Shown here piece by piece: positions 1-11,799 of a DNA stretch of 64,000 bases. Source of the DNA: Lentinus brumalis (Eukaryota; Basidiomycota; Agaricomycetes; Polyporales; Polyporaceae); assembly GCA_001792895.1 (NCBI GenBank), contig MARA01000022.1, forward strand, positions 434,001-498,000. Direction: 5' to 3'. Positions within the stretch are counted from its first letter, which is position 1. Each line of letters opens with the position of its first letter. The translations under genes and the position numbers were made by a program. The notes beneath the pieces are model-generated. The model was not told the origin of the DNA. It saw nothing but the letters and a program-made list of their open reading frames with translations, and searched no databases.

Positions 1-1157
1 TAACGGAGCTGCCGCTCGGATCGAGTACGCAGGACATACTGCAGGCGGTCTTGGACATCGTCATAGCTCCGGGAACCCCCGGACGCACGGATGCCGCCCC
101 AAGTCGGTGTCTTGTGATAGTAGTGGAGGAAGAACCGGACCCGAGTGGTAGTGGGCCAGGACAATTGTCAGATGTCACGGCCAAGACCGAGTTCTCCTAC
201 ATGGCACGGCAGCTCGAGAACGACGTACGTCGGTGTGTTCTTCCGCCGCCAACTGAGGTCTGACTGTTTGCAGACGATGCTCAGCGCAGGATCGTGTCCG
301 GCATTCCTCATCACCATCAAGGGCCCCTACCTCGATGTGTGCGGTGCCATTTGGACGACAGACGTGATCGTGCAGCATCTGCTCCCCGGTCCCATCTGGC
401 TTGGCCGTCCCAACCTGCTGGCCGAGTCGAAGATCGTGGAGATTGCCCGTATGTTCACGGCGTTGGCACGTGCGGTACTGAAGCTCGAGGCCTATAACAA
501 GCAGCTTGTCCTTCCCCACGTCCCCCGATGATCGACGTTGCAAGGTTCTTCCCGGGCGCGACTTCCTACCGAGATGGCGCGTCGAGCCAAATCGTCCGCT
601 TCGAGTACGAGGCCTATCTGGCAGGCAATCAGCCGTCGTGTCTAGTCTTCCTTGCGACCACGGTCCCCAGCAACGACGACTCTGATCCGCCTCGCAAGAT
701 CGTCGTTAAGTTCGTGGAGCGTTACGGCGATGCCGCGCACAGGCTCCTGGCGGAGAGGAACATGGCCCCTGCCCTACTCTATTACGGCGACATATTCCCT
801 GAAGATCCAATCGCTTCCCGTGGCTGCGGGTCGCTCAGGATGGTCGTGATGGAGTACTTCGAGGGTCGTCCAGCGACATACAACGACCTCGCCGCACTCA
901 AAGCCGCGGAACAGGCGATCAAAGTCCTCCATAACGGGCACATCGTCCACGGAGACGTCCGCTTCCCTAATATCCTCGTCGGGCCCGACGGCACCATGAA
1001 GCTTATCGACTTCGATTGGGCGGGCGAAGAGGGGACGGTGAGGTACCCTATTCGGGTGGACACCCACGTCGTGGATGCGCCAGGGGTCCGACCGTACGGG
1101 AAGATTGAGGCTGCTCATGACCGTGCGATGCTCGAGCGATACATCGGTCCACGTTGA
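1..1157 (+). CDS. Protein kinase-like protein, 5'-partial, frame-broken
   Basis: The frame is open from the left edge, so the 5' part lies outside the window. One intron is visible at 225-273 (GTACGT...TTGCAG). The body then runs to the stop at 1157 and ends in a kinase-type C-lobe: an ATP-lysine-like segment (IVVKFV, about 705-722), the catalytic-loop match HGDVRFPNIL (about 949-978) and a DFG-equivalent LIDFDWAG. This is a divergent kinase-like family that I recall as common in basidiomycete accessory DNA. The substrate is unknown. The reading frame breaks at a C5 run (522-526): upstream sequence reads in one frame to a TGA at 529-531, and the kinase lobe continues in another. One extra C would join them. 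It may be a pseudogene or, given the same fault elsewhere, an assembly error. The downstream neighbour SYF2 is convergent, 130 bp away. Confidence 0.6.
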
Positions 1158-1286
1158 CCCGGTCCAGCACCAACGTAGGCATTAGGCTGTGGCGCAGATA
1201 AAGTACAGTACTCGTACACGAGCAAGGCAGGAATACAAAATACATGTCCGGAGCACGTACGAGCAGCGATAGAAAACGGCGACGCC

Positions 1287-2528
1287 TCACAGAGCCGTAC
1301 CACGCTCGAAGCTGGCACGGATCTCTGCGGTATACTTGTCGTAGTAGCGCGCAATCTGGATGGGCACGGAAAGGTGTGAGCCGAGTGCTGCAAGAGCAGG
1401 CAGGAAACGATGCTTGCCTTCTTGTTGAAGACGCGGTTGCGCTCGTTGATATACGTGACATCGCCCTCGTCTTCGTTGTGACGTTTGCGCGAGAATTTGC
1501 TCTTCTTGTCGACGCTGGGTGATAGGGTGAGTACGGGACATGAATCCTTGAGGTACGTACGCACTCTTTGTTAATCTTCCCGATGACTCGGTCGATCGCC
1601 TCCTCACTGGGCTTGTTATCGGCATACAAGAGGCTGTTCGCATCACGGTACAAGCTCTCCGCAGCGAGTTGCTGTTGTAGGCTTGTCGGAGCCACCTGCA
1701 AGTCACATGGAGATGATCAACCACCCGCGAAAGCGAAGCACGTCGTGTCACACACCTGCAAAGCGCCTCCTGAAGGGTCGAAGCTTGTGATGACCGAAGA
1801 GCTACTCGCCGCCCCCGGCTTCGACAACGTCCCAGCAGGGAGACCAAGGGCGATCTCCTTTTGACGATTGTAGCTCTCAAGGTCGGGCTTGATGTGGTCC
1901 AGGTCTTTCTTGTATTTCCTTCGGGCGGCGTCCGCGTCATCTGCCCCAAACGCAATAAGCTTCAACCGACCCCACTTGACCGGGAAGGAACAGGCCAGGT
2001 GAACATCAAACGGAAACTCACCGTTGAATGAAAAGTCGGCACGTCTCGCCTTCCGCGCGAGCTTCTTCTCCCACTCGTCGTTCTCCTCAATCGTGTACTC
2101 CCAGTTCTTCGCGCGCTCGATGTCCTCTCCCCGATCCTCCGCATCCGCCTTCTGTCGGAGGGTCTCCGCAAGCTTCCGCTGCCGTTCTAGTCGCGCGGCC
2201 TCACGGGCTGTTACTTTCGCCTTCGTAGTTTCCTCGATGACAGATGCGCGGTTTGCCTGCGCAGAAGACCTCTGTGGAAATTGTCCAGTCAGCCGCCATG
2301 CACTGGGCGGGTATATCTGAAAGCAACACGCACCATACGTTGCCGAAGCTGTTCAAGCTTCTTCTTGCGCTCCTCCAGCGTGTTCCCGCCGCCCTCTGTT
2401 GTGTCTCCTTCACCCGTTCCCTCTTCGGCATCCTCCTCTGTTGGGTTCATCTTGTCCACGAACTCTTCTGCGGCCTCGGCGACATTATGTAGTACCTTCG
2501 CCGCGGAACTAGATGAGCCGGATGACAT
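1287..2528 (-). CDS. SYF2: Pre-mRNA splicing factor SYF2
   Basis: SYF2 is a component of the Prp19/NineTeen complex that joins the active spliceosome in the nucleus. Six exons: 2334-2528, 2022-2271, 1756-1940, 1565-1695, 1418-1514 and 1287-1355, giving 308 residues with the frame closed throughout. Diagnostic stretches are NWEYTIEENDEWEKKLARKA, RRKYKKDLDHIKPDLESYN, YRDANSLLYADNKPSEEAID, DKKSKFSRKRHNEDEGDVTY and the C-terminal YYDKYTAEIR...ERGTAL, all typical of the family; the length is also normal. The N-terminus is Ser/Glu-rich and low-complexity. The start is the ATG at 2528, which opens directly into that segment. The fifth intron (1356-1417) begins with GC rather than GT (AAG/GCAAGC), a recognised minor class. 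The gene is divergent from the kinase at 2878. Confidence 0.93.
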
Positions 2529-2877
2529 GGCGTGTGTGGGAGACAACACGACAAGTGCGTAGAATGTATAGAGAAGTGGTGGCGGAAGAGAACGAGGATG
2601 AGTGTAAGGAGGACGAGGGCGTGGTGAGCGGGTCGTGTCAACGTAGCGGTGAGGTTACGTAAGTTACCGTATTAGGAAAGCAGGTATGTTTCGCGAGCAG
2701 TAACCTCGCGAGGTTCTTAGAATCTTCCAACTTGGTCTGCAACCTCTACTGCCCGCGCAAGTCGCAAGTAATCTGACCTCGTATTGTGGCCACGGCGCAT
2801 CCTCATATCTCTCACTCTCTGCATCCACGCTCATTGAATCGGCGGAGACCAATCTGAACAGCTTGAACACCTTCAAC
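2529..2877. promoter_or_regulatory. Shared divergent promoter, SYF2 / kinase
   Basis: These 349 bp separate the start codons of SYF2 (minus) and the serine/threonine kinase (plus), so the two promoters must lie here or overlap. I see no clear TATA box. The region holds no gene of its own. Confidence 0.5.
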
Positions 2878-5246
2878 ATGACGTCCGCTACGCGAAATCG
2901 GACATACTACACCCTACAAGACGACAACGACTTCCCCATCCGACCAACTTTTCTCTTACCTCAAGTGGATTCACAAGACTTGAGAAGCAACACTGACTCT
3001 GACGGTGACGACTTCTGCAGTCGTCGAGCACATCCGCGGTGCGTCTCGCAGCCCCAATCTCGTCCTAGTCCTCTTGCCGCGACAAGCGATCAAGGTGCTA
3101 GTGTCAGCAATCTAGCATCCTCCACATATGCTCCTTCTGGCGACACATTTCGCATGCAAGTAGGCGCTGATTCGGGCGACTCACCTCGTGTTCCCCCTGG
3201 GCTCGGTCTCGATGACGACCTCGCGACATACTGCACGGCTCTCAACCTTTGTGAATCCTCGTCATGGCCCATCGACGAAGATCTCGCGGTCATCGGCTCC
3301 TCAGGCTCCCTCCAGCACTTGGATCCCAACGTTGCACGGCTCTCACTGTCTACTCTGAGCTTTCTGGGTACAGTTGGACGTGGCGGCTACGGCAAGGTTC
3401 TTCTAGCCGACGCAGCCTCCTCGACGCGTGTGGCGGTCAAGGTCCTGAGCAAGGCAGGTCTGACGCGGGACGACGCGCAGGAAGTGAAGACGGAAGTGCG
3501 AATGCTGAGGATGCTCTCTGCGATGGACGATTCTTGCCTCGGTTCAGCGTTCACGCAGAGGATGCATGCTGCGTTTCAAACGAAGGAGCACGTATTCGTG
3601 ATATTGGTACGTTCTCTTGGCCATCTAACTAGTATTTGGCGGACTCTCAACTGTGATCTTAGGAGTTTCATTGCGCCTCGCTCTCCCATCTTGCAGTTCG
3701 GAGCCAGCTGCGTCTGCGTCCAGAGCTTAGAATCCATCATCCGCTTCGGCAAACCCTACCGAACTCGGCATCACTCCCCATTGCGTTTCCCTCTTGCTCA
3801 TCACTTTCTACGCCTTACGATGAGGCGCTCAATACTCTTCGTCTCCTCTCCGCTGAGCTGCTCCTCGGAATACTTTTCCTCCATGCTCAGGGGATCGTGC
3901 ATCAAGACATCAAGCCTGCCAATGTAGTCGTCTCTACTGACGGGCACGCCGTGATCACCGACTTCGGGTCTGCCCGATTTTTGCCTGCGTCGCGGTACAG
4001 CTCAAGGGAAGAGGACACACCCGACTTTTCCTGCAATGCTGCCCGGCCCCAGATGAAGACCCGGGCTCCTTTCGGCTCAATCGTGCTCTGTGCCGACGAT
4101 CAGGTGTCGTACACGGAGCGGTATGCCGCTCCTGAGCTGCTGCACGCGCCCCCTGGTTTGGAAGGCCGGAACATCCTGGTGTACGACGAGCGGGTAGACT
4201 TCTACAGCCTTGGGGCCATGCTTCGCGAGCTCGCACTTGGCTTCGTCGTAGAAAACATCCGGGCTCAGACTGGCATCAGGGACTGCGCGAACGACAGGGC
4301 AGAACGTCAAAGCTCGCTTGAAGTCGATGTGGAATTCACGGACTTCTGCGAGCAGCTTCTCTCGCGCGACCCCGCTCAACGTCTGCATGGTATCATGGCT
4401 ATGGAGCACCCGTTCTTGGACCCGGTCCGGGAGCTGTGGGACGACATCGCTGCGCTGAGGTATCCCCCATTCACGGAGGTCGTCTGGCCCGAGGTAGAAC
4501 AGGACACAAGGCTGGATCTGCGCGTGTACGATGGCGACGACAGCTTCGAACGGGACGATAACGTGAATCTCTGGCTTGAGGCAGTTGATGATATTCCGTT
4601 CGACGTTTACCAGCCCGTATGTGAAGAGTGTTCCAAACCCGAACCTCTCGTCGAGAGCCCTACCTGGATCGAGGCCGCTGCTACACCGGAACCCATGCAC
4701 GAACTGTGCGCTTCCTCTACCGACGGTCCCATCGCTCTTCCTTCTCTCTCGCTTCTGCCAACGATCCCAAGTATTGAATCGTCGTCACCTGGCTCCGTGA
4801 AGAATCTACATACAAAGCGGGAGTTGTCTACCCTTCCACACTATCCTCTAGACCCCCCTCCTCCGGCCTCTGGACGCAAGTCGGCCCCGCTCCGACGCCG
4901 CCAAGTCGTGCACGACCTCCGGCTGGCGTTCCAGCTCTCGAGCGACCCTTCTTACGCGGACCCGCCACGTCCTACCCGCTCGGCAGCGCGCATGGGGCGG
5001 AAGGCGAAGCTCGGCATGCGGAAAGCGACCGCTGCCAAGCAAGCTCAAGGAACGGCTGCTGCCCCGTTGAGCTTTGAGCACGAGATTACTATCGCGCTCT
5101 TGGCTACGATGGGCGGCAAGAATGTTCACGCGCCCGTGGCGACGCTGCGTTGTCCGCTCTCCCCCGCCTACGTCTCTCGATGCGACGAACGGCGGCGAGG
5201 GAAGGTGCAATCTATTCTGCGCGCGCTGAAGGGGTTGGTTTTCTAG
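2878..5246 (+). CDS. Serine/threonine protein kinase, long
   Basis: Two exons (2878-3606, 3663-5246) encode 770 residues. The kinase domain starts near residue 160 with the glycine loop GRGGYGKV, followed by VAVKVL with the ATP lysine. After the intron comes the catalytic loop HQDIKPANVV (about residue 322), then DFGSARF (about 343) and the APE-equivalent ERYAAPELL. The loop is HQD rather than HRD, so this is a non-RD kinase. Between the beta5-like strand (VFVIL) and the alphaE-like helix (LLSAELLLGILFLH) sits a Ser/Pro/Leu-rich insert of about 45 residues without a normal hinge. The N-terminal 155 residues are Ser/Asp-rich and likely disordered. The C-terminus (about 300 residues) is acidic, then basic. 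I cannot assign it to a named subfamily or pathway. ATG 2878 is the first in-frame ATG. Confidence 0.85.
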
Positions 5247-5557
5247 GCTTATCTGTTGGGCCTCCGTCCATATCTATGTCTGATTTCCGATTTACTTGTG
5301 TAACTGGACTTTTCTCGCAGTCGTATGTCTTCCTTGTTTTGTCATGTCTCCCATCGTGTCAATGTCAAAGGTTCATTTATCTCTCCATGCATGCATCGAA
5401 TCTCGTGTAAGTACCACTTATGCATGGAAGACACTCTCCGAGTGCATGCCGAGTTGAAGCGGCGGTCGCGCGCAACGACGACAAATTTGGATACCGATCG
5501 TCAGAAATAGGCGGAGCGCCAGGAACGCGCTGGTAATTAAGTCTCCGCTCGAACGAC

Positions 5558-5564
5558 TATAAAA
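5558..5564 (+). promoter_or_regulatory. TATA box of the Kre9-like gene
   Basis: TATAAAA lies 194 bp before the start codon at 5758, followed by a pyrimidine-rich stretch typical of strongly expressed fungal genes. Otherwise the interval 5247-5757 holds only the 3' region of the kinase gene and this promoter. Confidence 0.55.
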
Positions 5565-5757
5565 CAGGTTGTCAAAGCGACGTTCCGTTTCTTCCTCCAG
5601 ACCCTCTCCTCGTCCCACCAAGCCTCCGTGCTTCCAGTTCTCTCGCGTCGCTTTTCAGCGCACCGTCCGCTCTCTACCCAGCCCGCTCGTTCAGCTCCGG
5701 CGTACCCCCCAAACCCACACCTTCTACTCAACCCACCAAACAAATCAGATAGTCAAG

Positions 5758-7073
5758 ATGTTCTCCTCCGCTCTCCTCGTTCTTGCTGCAGTTGCGCCCG
5801 CTTTCGGTGCCATCTTCGTACGTCTCATACCTCATACGTGTGTGAGCTGAATATCAATCGACGCCGATAACCCCGACAGACCACGTCGCCCGTCGGCTCG
5901 ACTAGCTGGACCGCCGGTCAGCAGCAGACCATCTCGTGGCAGGATGACGGCTCGGCACCCTCTCTTGCGAACTTTGGTCCTGCGAAAGTGTCGGTCTACG
6001 TCGGCAACGTCAACCAGCAGGTGAGCGTCGAATTTCATGTTCATCTCATGATGCGCGACCAGACGCGGCGAGGCTCTGCTTCCTATCACGGACTCAGACG
6101 CATGGGACGCTCGTGCAGACAGATGTCTGTTGGGCGTATTCTTGACGTCGTCTGTCCCTGGCTGCGGAGCGAGCTGTACATACAGCATAAGTGGGGGTCA
6201 GAGTGGATGATTTTGGCCGATCATGCAGACGATTCTGGTTCTCCTCGTTCGCAGATTCGCCTTCGGATGTAGTCGGGAATCCAGCGGTTAGGGCGATCTG
6301 CCAGGATCGTGGATCTTCGAATAGCGAGTCCGGAGGGGCTTTTGCATCCCAGAATCGCGGCCCCGCTTTCCACGACGCTCTGCCTCACAAACCAACGTAG
6401 AATTGTCACAAAACCGTCCACTCTGACCCCACAATTGAATCCACTGTTGCGGTTTACTTTATTCGTGCCAAACGGAGCTTGTACTGCTGTCATGGTCCTG
6501 CTCTCAAACGCTATGGTCTGATTGATCAGGATGATGTCTTGCTAACACTGTTGCATAGACCATGGTCCAGCCCATCGCTGACAACGTGGACGTCTCGAAG
6601 ACCAGCTCCATAGTCTTCACGCCCGACGCCAGCGTCGGCGAGAACGGCGCTTTCTAGTGAGTACTTTCATGTTCAGTTTTGAACGTGTCGCTGATCACAT
6701 GTTACGTAGCTTCGTTCGTTTCGAGTCGTTGGCTCTCAAGGATGCGACCAACCCCGCCTTCCCCGCCCTCGCCTTCTCGTCCAAGTACACGATGTCTGGC
6801 ATGACTGGCACTTTCTCCGCAGACGTGAAGGCCCAGATTGCCGCTACGGGCGCTCCGGCCGCTGCAGGCGCCGCCTCGACCACGGCTGCTGCGACCTCCT
6901 CGGCCGCCTCCAAGCCCGCGACGACCTCCAAGGCTGCTACTGGCACCGCGTCTGCGTCCAGCACTGCTTCAGCTGCTGCCAAGGCAGGCAACGGCGCGTC
7001 GTCGATCCCGGTCAGCGCGCTCTCTTGCGTTGCCGGTGTCGCCGCCGTTGTCTTCTCGGCCATGCTCATGTAA
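5758..7073 (+). CDS. Secreted GPI-anchored Kre9/KNH-like cell wall protein
   Basis: Exons 5758-5817, 5880-6020, 6559-6656 and 6710-7073 give 220 residues. The first exon is a signal peptide (MFSSALLVLAAVAPAFGA). The next about 95 residues match the Kre9/Knh1 N-terminal immunoglobulin-like domain of fungal wall proteins (STSWTAGQQQTISWQDDG, then NVDVSKTSSIVFTP and A-FYFVRFESL). An Ala/Ser/Thr-rich spacer follows, and the C-terminus is a hydrophobic GPI-attachment tail (VAGVAAVVFSAMLM). The likely place is the outer plasma membrane or wall; the beta-glucan role is inferred from the family. The second intron is 538 bp, about ten times the usual size here, and is needed to keep the domain continuous. 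Confidence 0.85.
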
Positions 7074-7941
7074 ACTCATTTGAGCTGCGAATCACGCAAG
7101 CGCGGAGTCCCGATCTATCTGTTCATCTACATACGGTTCCTTTCCTCGACTTTCAGGCACAAGCCTTCACTTTCGTCTCCAAGTTCTTGGATTCCTCTGC
7201 TTCGTTCTGCTTTCGTCTCGGTTACGGAAATCGGGAGAGCAGCAGGATCGTGTGTTTGACCGACTACCCTGGGCCCCCTTCCGGCCTCTGCTTCGTCCTC
7301 GACTATATCCGTACCTAGTCTAGCCTATAGATGACCACTGCACGACTCTTCACGACGCCATGTACAGTCTATAGCATAGCACTGGCCGAGGACCTCAGCT
7401 TACGCTCTTTAATACACGATCACTGTTCTCGTGCATCTTGCCGACGGTGTGTTGGGCTTGCGTGCGTGCAAGGTGCGTGTCCATCTTCTTCAGCGTGCGG
7501 CCATTGAATGTAGTCTTCTGCACGGATCGACGCAATGACGATCGTTCGTATCGGCTATTATCCTGCGTACGTGATCCCGGCTCTGCTTTGTGGAGTGAAT
7601 ACATTCAATTGACGGTCAACAAATGGATGGCCGGCTGTCTCGAGGTCGGAGTGAAGAGCCCGATGACCGACCAGCCGTTGTCGCAGCGTACCAGCGCGTA
7701 CCGGACATAGAGGAAGGATTGCGGCGGAATATTCCGCGCTCCGGAGATGGTCTGGCGAAGACGCGGGTCTCATGGCCTCACTATCGCGATGAGATAAATG
7801 CTCGGCCATCCTAGATCCCGCAGGTATGTCTTCATCTTCGTTCTCTGAATTTCTCTTGACCGCTTCAGTACACAGGGCAAGACGAGCTGAACCGGCGACG
7901 GAAAGGGTACCTTGATCCTTCAGCACACGAGAACTCTCGAC
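7074..7941. other. Intergenic, no gene seen
   Basis: These are 868 bp between the Kre9-like gene and the HET gene. Open frames here are short and have no family features. The right part should hold the HET promoter, but I see no convincing TATA box. Confidence 0.5.
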
Positions 7942-10191
7942 ATGTGGCTTCTGAGCACGGACCGGGCAGAACTGCACTACTATGTCTCCCCAGAAGAAGT
8001 CCCCGATGGATACGCTATCCTCTCGCACGTCTGGGGCAAGGATGAGCACACATTCCAGGAGATCCAAGCTCTCCGTGCTCGCTGCGAAGGTGCCAACCCG
8101 AAGCTGGCAACCCGCGCGACCTGCTCGACCCATCGGACAAGATCAGGCGGTGCTGCGAGGTCGCGCAGAGCCACGGGTACCGCTGGGTCTGGATCGACAC
8201 CTGCTGCATCGACAAGACGAGCAGCGCGGAGCTCTCGGAGGCGATCAACTCGATGTTCCGCTGGTACGCGCTGGCGAAGATCTGCTACGCCTACCTCAAG
8301 GACGTCTCCGACTTCCCGGTCGCGAACCAGACGCGCCGCAGCGGGTCCATGGGCGCGAGCATCTGGCTCAAGCGCGGGTGGACGCTGCAGGAGCTGCTCG
8401 CCCCCGCCTTCGTCGTCTTCGTGTCCGCCGACTGGGGCGTGCTCGGGACGAAGGCGGACTTTGCGGAGCTGCTCGAGGAGCTGACGGGCATCCCGTTCCA
8501 GGTGCTCACGCTCCAGCGGCCGATCTCCGACTCCAGCGTCGCGCAGCGGATGTCGTGGGCGGCGAACCGCAACACGACGAGGGTCGAGGACAGGGCGTAC
8601 TGCCTGATGGGCATCTTCGGCGTCACGATGCCGCCGTTGTATGGCGAGGGCGACATGGCGTTCCAGCGGCTCCAGGAGGAAATTATGAAGAATTACGACG
8701 ACTCGACGCTTTTTGCGTGGAGCACGAAGCCGTTCGCGATTTGGCCGATGCAGCTGCGAAAGATTGACGAGGAAACCCTTGCGGACATCGGTTTGCACTG
8801 TCGTCTGCAAGACCACGAACGATCGTACCCTTACCTTTGCGCGCCCAACCCGTCCATGGAGTTCTACAATATCACGATGGCGAGTGTCCAATCTCTCATG
8901 GGTTGCACTGATGACTGAACCCCTTGGTCCTCCGCCGTGCGTGCAGTCTTTCGCGGTATACCAGGCGACGTCGCACGCCGAGCTCGCCGACACTTCCCTC
9001 AGACCCACCTTCACGCTCACGCCCTACGCTGCCCGCGCCCACATACCCGTGATCGACATCGACGAGTGGAAATGCACGCTCATACTCATGCCGTGGGTCC
9101 ACGAAGACACCGGCTGGAACGTCGGGCTGCTCTTCACCCCTTGCACGCGTTCCTCCGACGCCTCCCGTCCACTCCACTGTGTCTCCGTCGACCGCATGGC
9201 CTACTGGGCGATCGAGGACGGACAACTGACATGCCTTGGACGCAAACGGCCAGCCAACATACACTGGGTACACGTCGATGTGCTACATCGACTTCCCATC
9301 GCAGCCCGCGTCGACCCCAGGAGCTCCCTGCACCATCCGCCGCTGACGCTCGATACTGCCCTGCGGGCCCCCTTCCGGTTCAACGCCCTGGACAAGTGGC
9401 GGTTCTTGCAGTATGGGTGGCTGTACATGTCCTCGCCTTCTACGTTGGATCGGAGAGACAGTCCCGCAATCCCGCAGTGGGACGGCACCCCGCCAGCGCT
9501 GGTTGCGTTCTCGGACCACCAGGGGGTCCAATTCACCATACGCTTCGGTCGATGCGAGGAGCCGGTCCACAACGCCTCTGGCAGTAGTACTGACTCGGGG
9601 ATGGTCGGACGGCTCCCGCCGTGGGTGCTCTGTGGACGGACATGCAGGTCGCTGCGAGCGAGGCCGAGCTAGTGACCCGGCCGCACGACTGTGCGCGGGA
9701 TCACGTCGACCGGTGGACGTTGCGCACGAGGATGTTCCCCGCGGGCGAGACGCGGTTCATGGGATACCGTCAGCTGCGCATCGCGTTCACGCCGTGTCCC
9801 CTGAACCGCGACACGCTCGTCGTGCACATCGTCCCGAGGCGGGATCGCGACACGCCGAGCTCTGACAGGACGTCGTACCGGGCGCTCTATGACGAGCTGT
9901 ACCTCGTCCAGACCCTCTTGTTCTACTGGGGCGCGGGGGACGTCGCGGAGAACGGCGACGGGGTTGCTGGGATGATCGACGAGGTGAGTTGATTCCGATG
10001 GGGAATTGGAACTGGTGTTTGGGGCATATCTCACCGTACCGTCCGACTCTGGTCAGCTCACGCACGAGGTGGAGGCGATGAAGCCAGACTTAGGCTACGG
10101 AGTAGACGCAGAGAGGCTGTGGCTCGTAGAACGATGCAGGGTTGTCTTGGAGCAGTGCCGTAAGATGGTGGAGGATATGAAGGGAAGCTAG
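7942..10191 (+). CDS. HET-domain (heterokaryon incompatibility-like) protein, frame-broken
   Basis: The protein opens with MWLLSTDRAELHYYV and GYAILSHVWGKDEHTFQEI, the start of the basidiomycete HET domain. It continues with YRWVWIDTCCIDKTSSAELS, INSMFRWYALAKICYAYL, GWTLQELLAP and a TRVEDRAYCLMGIFGVTMP segment, the standard domain order. HET proteins trigger cell death when unlike mycelia fuse. The frame changes near 8090-8110, where one base appears missing between the WGKDEH part and the NPRDLLDPSDK part; no normal intron fits. Downstream pieces are 8947 to about 9602, about 9649 to 9983 and 10057-10191 (ending EQCRKMVEDMKGS). The last intron (9984-10056) is clear, but the donors before 8947 and near 9603 are weak, so the C-terminal half is tentative. 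It is either a pseudogene or damaged by assembly. Confidence 0.7.
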
Positions 10192-10510
10192 GGGAGAGGT
10201 CGGAACTTCCGGCTTGGTATCTCATGCGACTCCGTGCGCGATGGCTCGGAGGACAGGGAAGCTCGAACTTTAGCTGAAGAGAGTCAAGAGACAGGACCTC
10301 CGCGTTCTGCCACTTGATCACGGGTGGTACGTTGTCGCATCGGGTGGAGGGGTAGGCTGGGCGTGATATCTGAGAACGCACGCACGCGGCCCAGACACTG
10401 AAGGCAATCAATTGTCCTGAGCACGAGGGTTTCTGAGTAGTCAGCGTCCGACTTCTGATACTGATAGCTCCCCGCTACAGGTAGGTTTGTGAACCTCAGT
10501 GCCACTCAGT

Positions 10511-10640
10511 GATGCGAATGTTCTTGAACGAGGCGTCGGAGTACTATTGCGGTTTCCCGGAGTAAGTCGACAGCTACGCAACGCGTCCAGACCTCGACAG
10601 ACTCAATGCATGCTCCCACAGTGCAATCCGGCTGCGTACT
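10511..10640 (+). pseudogene. Possible short relic of an HNH-family gene
   Basis: The frame from 10,511 reads a helix-like segment ending YYCGFPE, then stops or meets a GTAAGT donor. The same heptapeptide, in the same setting, occurs in the HNH-family gene at 19,782-21,227 (RALETLRYYCGFPE), and a TGCATGCTC word also follows in both. The rest of the gene is absent here. The match is short, so this is only a candidate fragment. Confidence 0.25.
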
Positions 10641-11723
10641 GTCGCCGACTATTCAGGCCATAGGAACGAGCTGGGTTTCAGGATTGCCTTGAGGTCCTTC
10701 GTCGCCGCGTGACGTAGGTGTCCGAAGTCCGGAAAGCAATCAAGCGTAGGTATCCATAGACATGCATTGGGAGGAGCCTGTATACGAGCAACTACTTTGC
10801 AAGAGACGCTATACCCAACTTCTTTGTGGCCCTAGTCAGAAAGGAAGTCGCCAGGTGAGATTGACTCAAGTTTTAAGCACACACGAACGTGGCATGACTA
10901 ACCACCTCGCGTATTTGTAGATGAACAAAACCAGATAGCAGAGGCTCGCATACGACCTGCACATCGTTCATATGCCCTCTTTATGACGCTAGCTTTGTCT
11001 AAATTTGGGAAAGTTCTGTGAGCTCACCACTTCGGTTGAAGACTATGAGGCCGGAGGTACACGTTCGTCCGGGCTTATCACTCAAGAACCTGCGCGCGGG
11101 AACAAATCGACGGCCCCGATCCCGTGGTCTCGTACAAGCAATGCTTCTCTTCATGCCTGGGTGAAGGCTTTGGCAATGCAATGGAGGGCGCCGGATGGCG
11201 CGAACGGCTCTCCCACTCGGGGAGCCTGAGCCAGACTGGCGGAGCCCGCGCTCGGCTGAGCTCTCCCACGTTTGTAGGATGGCGCCAGCTGTTCTACGAC
11301 GCTGCGCTGACCCACGCGCCGCTCTCGAACGGCCTAGCAACTCCAGGAGAAGTCGCTCGGAGTAAGCACACAATATGGGCGCACGAGTGGCAGATTGGTA
11401 GCGGCTGGATGCGCCTGTGTACAGCCGAGGATGGCCACCGTAGCCCCGCCCGACCACGCAGTGTGCCATGCTGCAAGACAGGCGCAGGTAGAGGGCAGCT
11501 AGAGCAAGAGCATGGCGCGGGGACTGCGAACAACACAACCTTCCGGAAGAGGCAGGCAGGCAGAGGCCGCTACACGTGCATCGCGCGGGCCAATGGCAGG
11601 GCGCGGGGATGGTCGTGCGACGCGCACGTTTATGAGGCACACGACCGCACACGACCATTTGTCGACGGAACAGGCGTTCGCAGGCGCACATCGCCCACGG
11701 AGGCGCGACTCGCAATGGCTTGC

Positions 11724-11730
11724 TATATAT
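11724..11730 (+). promoter_or_regulatory. TATA-like element of the bHLH gene
   Basis: TATATAT lies 76 bp before the ATG at 11,800, at a plausible distance for a TATA box with a short 5' leader. Confidence 0.45.
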
Positions 11731-11799
11731 CCCATTATCGCGCCCCGCGCAGTCGTGTGCCCCCCTTTCTCTGCTATCTCGTCCGGTATTTCAGCAAAC

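Larger units (their letters stand above)
10192..11799. other. Gene-poor interval before the bHLH gene
   Basis: About 1.6 kb with no gene I can support. Long open frames across 11,100-12,000 overlap the bHLH coding region in other frames and look like GC-rich shadows. A possible HNH relic lies at 10,511-10,640 and a TATA box at 11,724 (separate entries). Confidence 0.5.
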
